Below, in pieces: positions 58,704-64,000 of a DNA stretch of 64,000 nt (within the stretch, counting starts at the first letter, position 1; each line of letters opens with the position of its first letter). Source of the stretch: Candidatus Eremiobacterota bacterium. Its GTDB lineage: Bacteria > Vulcanimicrobiota > CADAWZ01 > Ess09-12. A program made the translations under genes and the position numbers. The stretch lies in assembly GCA_031082125.1 (NCBI GenBank), contig JAVHLM010000015.1, forward strand, positions 42,698 to 106,697, written 5' to 3'. The notes below the pieces were generated by a model. It saw nothing but the letters and a program-made list of their open reading frames with translations, made no database searches and was not told the DNA's origin.

Positions 58704-59951
58704 TCAGTTTTTCTCCAGGACCTTCTTGACTGCTTCGAGAGTGGGATCGATGGTCTCACCGGAGCCGGCCACCTTGAGGGCCGAGTCCACATCTTTGAGG
58801 CCATTCCCCGTGATTATACATGCCACCTTTTCATCGGGCTTGACAATGCCTTTTTTCAGCAGCTTCCTGAGACCGGCAAGCGAAGTGACCCCTGCCGGTT
58901 CGCCGAATATACCCGAATGATGGGCAAGGAACTTTATGTTTTCAAGGATCTCCTCATCGGAGACCTCGACGGCCTCGCCTTTCGTCTCCAGCACTGCCCT
59001 TACGGCGGCAATACCGTCCCTGGGAAGATCGACAGAGATGCTGTCCGCTATTGTGGTGGCCTTCACAGGCTTTACGGTGATCGGCCCGTCCTGGTAGTTC
59101 TTCACCGCCTGCGCCACGGCATTGCTCTTTTCCGACTGCACGGCGCATATCCTGGGAAGCTTCTTTATGAAGCCCAGTTCATTGAGATCGCGCAGCCCCT
59201 TCCACATGCCGCTTATGATGTTGCCATCGCCCACGGAGACAAATACCCAGTCGGGAGCATCCCACATGAGCTGTTCGCAGATCTCGAGAATGCAGGTCTT
59301 TTTTCCTTCACGGGTAAAGGGGTTGTACCCGGTGTTGCGATTGAACCATCCATAAGTATCGGATACCTTGAGGCAGAGGTCAAAGGCTTCATCGTAGGTG
59401 CCGCGCACCATGAGCACGCGGGCGCCATAGAGAAGAAGCTGGGCTATCTTTGCCCTTGGCGCTTTCTCAGGCACAAAGATCACGGGCCTTATTCCCACGC
59501 TTGCACAGAGGCATGCCATTGATGAGCCGGCGTTGCCTGTTGATGCTCCCGTGATACTGCTGATGCCACGCTCAAGGGCGCATACCAGCGCCACGGCGCC
59601 TGCCCTGTCCTTGAGGGAGGCGCTGGGGTTTCTCCCGTCATCCTTGAGATAGAGCTGGCTCATGCCCAGGACAGCGCCCATTTTCCCGGCGTGGTAGAGA
59701 GGGGTCCAACCAATGTGAAGGGGAGGAATGCGTGAGAGATCCTGTATGGGAAGCAGGGGAGCATACCTCCACATGGAAAAATCCTTTGATGCGGCCAGGG
59801 CTTCCCTGGTGAAATACTTGCCGATATGCTGATAATCGAAAAGTATCTCCAGGTTCCCGCCGCATTCAGGGCAGAGATACTGGACTTTTTTCGCGTCATA
59901 AGCAACTTTTCCCCTGCAGCTTATGCATTCCATCCCCTTCACACGGTTCAT
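58704..59951 (-). CDS. thrC: threonine synthase
   Basis: A 415-residue PLP enzyme that converts O-phosphohomoserine to threonine. A zinc-ribbon-like N-terminus (MECISCRGKVAY, then YLCPECGGNLEIL) precedes the fold, as in the class found in many archaea and bacteria. The PLP Lys is in NPSASLKDRAGA, and SITGASTGNAGSSMACL holds the phosphate-binding loop. The stop lies 34 bases before the LysM gene. The ribosome binding site AGGAGG overlaps the last codons of arcC, so the two are coupled. Tdh and Kbl elsewhere in the window degrade the same amino acid. Confidence 0.94.
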   Translation of the reverse strand: MNRVKGMECISCRGKVAYDAKKVQYLCPECGGNLEILFDYQHIGKYFTREALAASKDFSMWRYAPLLPIQDLSRIPPLHIGWTPLYHAGKMGAVLGMSQLYLKDDGRNPSASLKDRAGAVALVCALERGISSITGASTGNAGSSMACLCASVGIRPVIFVPEKAPRAKIAQLLLYGARVLMVRGTYDEAFDLCLKVSDTYGWFNRNTGYNPFTREGKKTCILEICEQLMWDAPDWVFVSVGDGNIISGMWKGLRDLNELGFIKKLPRICAVQSEKSNAVAQAVKNYQDGPITVKPVKATTIADSISVDLPRDGIAAVRAVLETKGEAVEVSDEEILENIKFLAHHSGIFGEPAGVTSLAGLRKLLKKGIVKPDEKVACIITGNGLKDVDSALKVAGSGETIDPTLEAVKKVLEKN

Positions 59952-59953
59952 GG

Positions 59954-60898
59954 CTAACCTCCTATCACGTGAGTGCCGGTCTTGCCTTCAACGGCGGCCC
60001 TTATATGGGGCGGATCGGTAATGATGGCCTCGCGGCCGCCCTTCTCTATGAAGGAGATGACAGCCTGGATCTTTGGGAGCATGCTGCCGGGCTTGAAATG
60101 GCCGTCTTCAATGTACTTCTTGAGCTCGCTCACCGTCACCTTGCTGAGGGCCTTCTGATTCTCCTTGCCGTAATTCAGGTACACCTGCTCTACGGCCGTG
60201 GAGATGATGAAGTAGTCCGCCTTGATATTGCTTGCCAGGAGGCTTGAGGCAAAATCCTTGTCGATGACGGCCGCGACTCCCTGCAGATCGCCCTTCTCGT
60301 TCCTGATGACAGGGATGCCGCCCCCTCCGACGGTGATAACGACGAAGCCTTTTTCGATGAGGGTCTTCACCGCGTCCTCCTCGATAATCTCAATCGGAAG
60401 CGGCGAGGCGACCACGCGGCGCCAGCCGCGGCCGGCATCCTCCTTGATCTCCCAGCCGCTCTTGTCCCTGCGCTCCTCGGCTTCCTCCTTGGTATAGAAC
60501 TGGCCGATGGGCTTCGAGGGGTTCTTGAAGCGCTCGTCGTTCTTGTCCACGACGACCTGGGTCACCACGGTGACTATGGGCTTCTTTATTTTCTTGTCCT
60601 TGAGGATGTTTCCCAGGGCCTGCTGGAATGAGTAGCCCAGTGCGCCCTGCGTGTCAGCCCCGCAGAAATCCAGGGGAACCTCGTGGATCTTGTGCCTTGA
60701 GAGCTCGGAGCGCAGAAGTATGAAGCCCACCTGCGGGCCGTTTCCATGAGTGATCACCACATTGTAGCCTGCCTCGATCAGTTCCGCGATGTGCGTGCAG
60801 GACTCAAATGCAGCAATGTACTGGTCCTCAACTGACTCATGCTTTTTGTCCTTGATAAGAGAATTTCCGCCTAAGGCGATTACTGCAACTTTTTCCAT
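59954..60898 (-). CDS. arcC: carbamate kinase
   Basis: A 314-residue carbamate kinase that makes ATP from carbamoyl phosphate and ADP in the catabolic direction. Motifs are VIALGGNSLI, VITHGNGPQVGFILL and VITVGGGGIPVI, followed by a LEGVAAVIDKDFASSLLA-like catalytic segment (GVAAVIDKDFASSLLASNI). Together with the upstream transcarbamylase gene (51 bases) it forms the core of a carbamoyl-compound fermentation pathway; the arginine deiminase gene is not in the window. The AAGGA ribosome binding site sits in the arm of a hairpin. Confidence 0.95.
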   Translation of the reverse strand: MEKVAVIALGGNSLIKDKKHESVEDQYIAAFESCTHIAELIEAGYNVVITHGNGPQVGFILLRSELSRHKIHEVPLDFCGADTQGALGYSFQQALGNILKDKKIKKPIVTVVTQVVVDKNDERFKNPSKPIGQFYTKEEAEERRDKSGWEIKEDAGRGWRRVVASPLPIEIIEEDAVKTLIEKGFVVITVGGGGIPVIRNEKGDLQGVAAVIDKDFASSLLASNIKADYFIISTAVEQVYLNYGKENQKALSKVTVSELKKYIEDGHFKPGSMLPKIQAVISFIEKGGREAIITDPPHIRAAVEGKTGTHVIGG

Positions 60899-60905
60899 CT
60901 ATGGT

Positions 60906-60921
60906 CCTTCGAATCCGAAGG
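60906..60921 (-). promoter_or_regulatory. hairpin over the arcC ribosome binding site
   Basis: CCTTCG-GATT-CGAAGG (on the - strand) forms a 6-bp stem with a 4-base loop. The 3' arm contains the AAGG of the arcC ribosome binding site, while a second, stronger AAAGGAGGTGAG lies just upstream of the hairpin. Confidence 0.4.
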
Positions 60922-60949
60922 CTCACCTCCTTTTATTATTTTTTTGCAC

Positions 60950-61984
60950 CTAGTGGTCCGACATCGTGAGGGCCATTATGGCCTTCTGCACATGGAGCCT
61001 GTTCTCGGCCACGTCATAGATTATGCTCCTGGGACCGCTTGCCACTTCATCGGTGACCTCGTGACCCCTGTCTATCGGCATGGGATGGGTGTAAAGGGCA
61101 TTCTCGGAGTGCTTCATCTTATCTGCATCACAGATCCACTCGGTGTACCTGAGGGCCTTTTCGATATCGCCCTGCTTGTTGAATTCACCGTTCTGGTAGG
61201 CGTTGGGGCTCATCCAGTTGCGGGAATAGACTACATGGGCTCCCTTGTATCCCGCCACGGGGTCGTGGGTGATTTCAAACTTGCTGTTCTGCTCCTTGCA
61301 GTTATGCTGCGTATGCTTGATCACTTCCGGGTCAAGGTCATATCCCTCGGGGTGGGCAAGCGTCACGTCCATTCCAAAGCGCGAGCAGATGAGCATTGCT
61401 TCCTGCACCGAGCACCATGAGCGGGCAAGGGCGCCATGGCCCCAGGCGATGAGGATCTTTTTCCCCTGGAGGTTCTCGCCGAGATGCTCCTGGATGCCCA
61501 TCATGTCGGCCAGGCCCTGGCATGGGTGGAACTTGTCGTGGGCCATGCTCAGGATGGGAATTTCAGACCATTTCGCGTATTCGCGCAGCAGGTCGTCGCC
61601 TTCGCCGTAAGCGGCGATCTTGTCCTCCAGGATCCTGATGCCGATCCCGCAGGCATAGCGGTTCATCACCTTCGCCGCGTCTTCCACCGTTTCGCCGGCA
61701 GTGGTGGCCGTCTTGAGCCGCATGGTCTTGGGCTCGAGAAACTGGGCGTGGCCGCCGAGCTCTGTGGCGGCACATTCAAAGGACTGCCTTGTCCTCACCG
61801 AGGGGTTGTAGAAAAACATGAAGAAGGTCCTGTGTTTCAGCAGCTCCGTGTATTCAGGGGCAAACCTCTTCTTTTTCATGTCCTTGGCAAGCTTGAGCAC
61901 ATGGTCCAGCTCATCCCTGGTCCATTCCTGGGTGGTGATGAGGTCCTTTCCTTTCATCGTTTTCGGCAGATTCGCAGTGGGCAT
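60950..61984 (-). CDS. ornithine/aspartate carbamoyltransferase-family enzyme
   Basis: A 344-residue transcarbamylase. The carbamoyl phosphate loop is seen as FFYNPSVRTRQSFECAA (S-x-R-T-R form), and the second half has HPCQGLADMMGI, LYTHPMPIDRGHEV and IYDVAENRLHVQKAIMALT. The HPCQ and HPMP segments differ from classical OTC (HPxQ / HCLP), and the pattern is closest in my reading to acetylornithine/putrescine-type or YgeW-like enzymes; the substrate is open. The next gene is arcC, so it probably works backward to make carbamoyl phosphate. ATG 61984 follows AAAGGAGGAAAAT. Confidence 0.85.
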   Translation of the reverse strand: MPTANLPKTMKGKDLITTQEWTRDELDHVLKLAKDMKKKRFAPEYTELLKHRTFFMFFYNPSVRTRQSFECAATELGGHAQFLEPKTMRLKTATTAGETVEDAAKVMNRYACGIGIRILEDKIAAYGEGDDLLREYAKWSEIPILSMAHDKFHPCQGLADMMGIQEHLGENLQGKKILIAWGHGALARSWCSVQEAMLICSRFGMDVTLAHPEGYDLDPEVIKHTQHNCKEQNSKFEITHDPVAGYKGAHVVYSRNWMSPNAYQNGEFNKQGDIEKALRYTEWICDADKMKHSENALYTHPMPIDRGHEVTDEVASGPRSIIYDVAENRLHVQKAIMALTMSDH

Positions 61985-62400
61985 ATTTTCCTCCTTTGGA
62001 TTGTTTTTCTCCTTGATTTGAGTGAGAGATTCCCCTGGCGCCACACCTCCTTCTCCGCATGAGATCCCTAAAGCGCACTAATTACCTCTAAGTACCATTT
62101 TTCTTGTTCTTCCCGCAAATTCCCTTCATATCTGAGAGTGATTCTTCTTTTGGCAGTTGCACTCGCGGGGCCTGCCGCGGGGAAGATAATATTCTTAATA
62201 AGCCTGTAATGATTGATACTCCAGAGTATAAGTAATTGCAGCATTCCCCCCTGCGGGGACAGGCAAATTGCCAGATGAGCAAGGATACTTAACTCTGGTA
62301 ACTATGATACTGCAATTTATAATGCGCATTACTATACCTGCTTTGCGCAAGAGTGAAGGACTGCTTTTTCACCTATGCCTCTGTGACGACTATGACGGGC
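61985..62400 (-). other. intergenic region upstream of the transcarbamylase-arcC-thrC operon, 416 bases
   Basis: This AT-rich leader lies between the third PilT-like gene and the transcarbamylase gene, both leftward. It contains several AAGGAGG-type sites (about 62050 and 62000), a 14-bp palindrome ATACTC-CA-GAGTAT (62216-62229) beside a TATACT on the - strand, and an 8-bp ATGCGCAT. No promoter with both hexamers well matched was found. No coding frame over 60 codons looks real. The palindrome could be an operator. Confidence 0.5.
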
Positions 62401-64000
62401 CTAGAGGCGGTCATGCCACCAGCTTGATTTCATCGCGTCGGGAGCATCAATCGATCCACCGCCTTCGTTTTCGGCCATGGTAAGCCTCACTTCCGTCGCC
62501 TGCTCCGCGTTGAACAGGGCGCTTTCCCTTGAGATGCACCCTGTCTTGAAAAGGCGCGTGAGGGACTCGGTGAAAGTAATCATTCCCTCGCTCATGCCAT
62601 CCTTGATATACTGGTATATCTCGGTGAGGTTTCCTTCCCTTATGAGGCTGCTGATCGTAGGGGTGGCAAACATGAGCTCCACGGCAGGAATTCTCTCGTC
62701 CTGGTCAATTCTCTTGATAAGCTTCTGGGAGATGATGCCTCTCAGCGTTGAAGCCAGTGAAGCCTGGTAGGTTTTCTGCTGCTCGCTCGGGAAAAAATCA
62801 AGAAGGCGGCGCACTGCCTGGATCGTGTTTGGGGTATGGAGGGTCGCCAGGATCAGGTGCCCTGTCTCAGCGGCCATGATGGCCTGCGAGACCGTCTCGG
62901 TATCACGGAGCTCTCCTATCATGATGACATTGGGATCCTGGCGCAGCGCCATCTTCAGGGCATCCCGGAACGACTCGGTGTCAATTCCCACCTCGCGCTG
63001 GGTAATGATGCACTGCTTGTCTTCAAAAACATATTCAACAGGGTCTTCTATGGTAATGACATGATATTTCTTTGACTCGTTCAGAAAGTTTATCATGGCC
63101 GCCAGGGTCGTGGACTTTCCCGATCCCGCCGAGCCGGTGACCAGGAAGAGCCCGTCATGGAAATCCACAATTTTCTCAAGGGTTGAGGGGAGGTAAAGCT
63201 GCTTGAAGTTCGGGATCTGGGATTTCACCAGCCTCAGGGAGGCGCTCACCGTGGATTTCTGCAGAAATGCATTGACCCTGAAGCGGCCGCAGCTCACCTC
63301 ATAAGAAAAGTCAATCTCCTTTTTCCTGAGCAGGGACTGCACCAGATCGGGGTTCATGATCCTGAGGATGAGCCTCTGGGTGTCTTTCGCTGTCAGATTC
63401 TGGCTCCCCACGGGGATGAGCTCGCCTTCAATCCTGGTCACGGGAGGCGATCCCACCTTGAGATGGAGATCGGAGCCCTTGTGATAGACCAGCAGCTTCA
63501 GGATGTCATCGAGCTCCACGTCAAGATCGGAGCGCTCTGGGATCTCAATGCCTGCGTGAATGAAAGGCTGGGGTGCCGCTTGAGGAGGCGGTGCCGCGGG
63601 CGGAGGGGCGTAACTGCGGTTCTCTTCGGATATGGCCCTTACCTGGCGCACCTTCTGCTCAGCTTCAGCGAGCATCAAGCGGGATTCATCAAGGACCTGC
63701 CTGAGCTCCGCTTTCATTTCCCGGGCAGAATTGAGGATGTCCTTGAGTTCATCGCCGCCCCCCGCCGCTTTGCTCAGTATGGTATTCACGGGCTGAATCC
63801 CTTCCGGTACCTGGGAAGGGACGGCCGCATGTTTCTCATCTTCCCTGGAAAGAGGCCTGGGCGGCGGCACCGGGGCAGGTTCCGGCGCATGGAACTCATC
63901 TTCCCTGGAAAGAGGCCTGGGCGGTGGCACCGGGGCAGGTTCCGGCGCATGTTTCTCATCTTCCCTGGAAAGAGGCCTGGGCGGCGGCACCGGGGCAGGT
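62401..64000 (-). CDS. PilT-type ATPase (copy 3), N-terminus beyond the window
   Basis: A PilT-like ATPase of at least 533 residues; its 5' end lies past base 64000. The visible N-terminal part is a Pro-rich linker with a repeated 20-residue unit, followed by a coiled coil (MKAELRQVLDESRLMLAEAE), a second Pro/Ala linker and the ATPase core: GSDLHLKVGSPPVTRIEG, Walker A GSAGSGKSTTLAAM, Asp box ITIEDPVEYV, Walker B DPNVIMIGELRDTETV and an intact His box ILATLHTPNTIQ. The C-terminus has ATPTISSLIREGN. The long N-terminal extension is unusual for PilT and points to a special partner. Confidence 0.92.
   Translation of the reverse strand, partial: PAPVPPPRPLSREDEKHAPEPAPVPPPRPLSREDEFHAPEPAPVPPPRPLSREDEKHAAVPSQVPEGIQPVNTILSKAAGGGDELKDILNSAREMKAELRQVLDESRLMLAEAEQKVRQVRAISEENRSYAPPPAAPPPQAAPQPFIHAGIEIPERSDLDVELDDILKLLVYHKGSDLHLKVGSPPVTRIEGELIPVGSQNLTAKDTQRLILRIMNPDLVQSLLRKKEIDFSYEVSCGRFRVNAFLQKSTVSASLRLVKSQIPNFKQLYLPSTLEKIVDFHDGLFLVTGSAGSGKSTTLAAMINFLNESKKYHVITIEDPVEYVFEDKQCIITQREVGIDTESFRDALKMALRQDPNVIMIGELRDTETVSQAIMAAETGHLILATLHTPNTIQAVRRLLDFFPSEQQKTYQASLASTLRGIISQKLIKRIDQDERIPAVELMFATPTISSLIREGNLTEIYQYIKDGMSEGMITFTESLTRLFKTGCISRESALFNAEQATEVRLTMAENEGGGSIDAPDAMKSSWWHDRL
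63826..64000 (-). repeat. 60-bp in-frame tandem repeat in PilT-like copy 3
   Basis: About 2.9 copies of a 60-bp unit run to the window edge. The copies differ at few positions (e.g. GGAACT versus GTTTCT, GGT versus GGC). Each encodes a 20-residue PPPRPLSREDEKHAPEPAPV-like unit (one copy has DEFHAP). The array continues beyond base 64000. Confidence 0.92.

Noticed and set aside
62160..62310. Sigma-54 promoter before the transcarbamylase gene
   Set aside because: CTGGCAATTTGCC on the - strand recalls the -24/-12 motif, but GG and GC are only 6 bases apart instead of 10.
1..64000. CRISPR arrays, insertion sequences, prophage genes, tRNA or rRNA genes
   Set aside because: I saw no regularly spaced repeats apart from the coding 60-bp array, no transposase, integrase or phage structural protein, and no cloverleaf or rRNA-like sequence. 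A dedicated RNA-gene scan was not possible.

Overview
The window is a gene-dense piece of a bacterial chromosome (roughly 55-58 % GC by eye), almost entirely housekeeping and regulatory genes, with no insertion sequence, prophage, CRISPR array, rRNA or tRNA that I can see. The gene set has ThyX plus Tdk, a zinc-binding L31, RF1-PrmC, an AccC-NusB-PBP1A run, a TsaE-TsaB-RimI-TsaD run, a YqzL-like micro-protein, many HD/HD-GYP proteins, Ser/Thr kinases and four PilT/PilB-type ATPases. This suggests a free-living, signalling-rich, deep-branching bacterium with type IV pili, plausibly Terrabacteria-like (for example Eremiobacterota or Armatimonadota). The lineage is inference; no marker here settles it.

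Layout. 1-4.5 kb: MoxR-DUF58, an AI-2E family permease and a small Cys protein ending at a terminator. 4.5-9 kb: a 5'-nucleotidase-like metallophosphoesterase, pth and a membrane pseudokinase. 9.3-12.3 kb: REC-HD-GYP, rpmE with promoter and terminator, thyX-tdk. 12.3-19.7 kb: one long + strand operon, prfA-prmC-(BCCP-like)-accC-nusB-PBP1A-lipoprotein. 19.7-26 kb (- strand): kinase-WD40, a CCA-enzyme-like HD protein, a secreted helical protein, CvpA, a YqzL-like 36-residue gene and an SpoU methylase. 26.5-32.7 kb (- strand): a tightly overlapping operon in which a YhaO/YhaN (Mre11/Rad50-like) pair precedes tsaE-tsaB-rimI-tsaD. 32.8-43.1 kb (- strand): GNAT, DusB, BON lipoprotein, tubulin-like protein, response regulator, two PilT ATPases, GH38 mannosidase, CutA. 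43.5-46.1 kb (+): small membrane protein, zinc metallopeptidase-like protein, SerA-like dehydrogenase, sugar-phosphate transferase. 46.1-54.9 kb (-): M20 peptidase, PilB/GspE-like ATPase, small coiled-coil and membrane proteins, membrane HD/HD-GYP protein, Kbl-Tdh threonine catabolism, a Pro/Ala-rich protein. 55-58 kb: DUF4870-like protein, a Cys-cluster protein, Hpt, HIT and an exported helical protein. 58-64 kb (-): LysM protein, ThrC, carbamate kinase, a transcarbamylase and a third PilT-like ATPase cut by the window end.

The recurring theme is catalytic decay inside otherwise well-preserved folds. A Mre11/YhaO-like protein has GNK in place of GNH. Its YhaN/Rad50-like partner lacks a recognisable Walker A and signature motif. 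A biotin-carrier domain has Arg at the biotinylation site. A kinase has LGP in place of HRD. A tubulin-like protein lacks the GGGTGSG loop. A CCA-adding-enzyme-like protein has a ruined nucleotidyltransferase head but an intact HD domain. A PilT lacks its His-box histidine. The two clusters I would look at first as possibly undescribed systems are the decayed YhaO/YhaN pair translationally coupled to t6A synthesis, and the PilT-PilT-response regulator-tubulin-like-BON lipoprotein operon.
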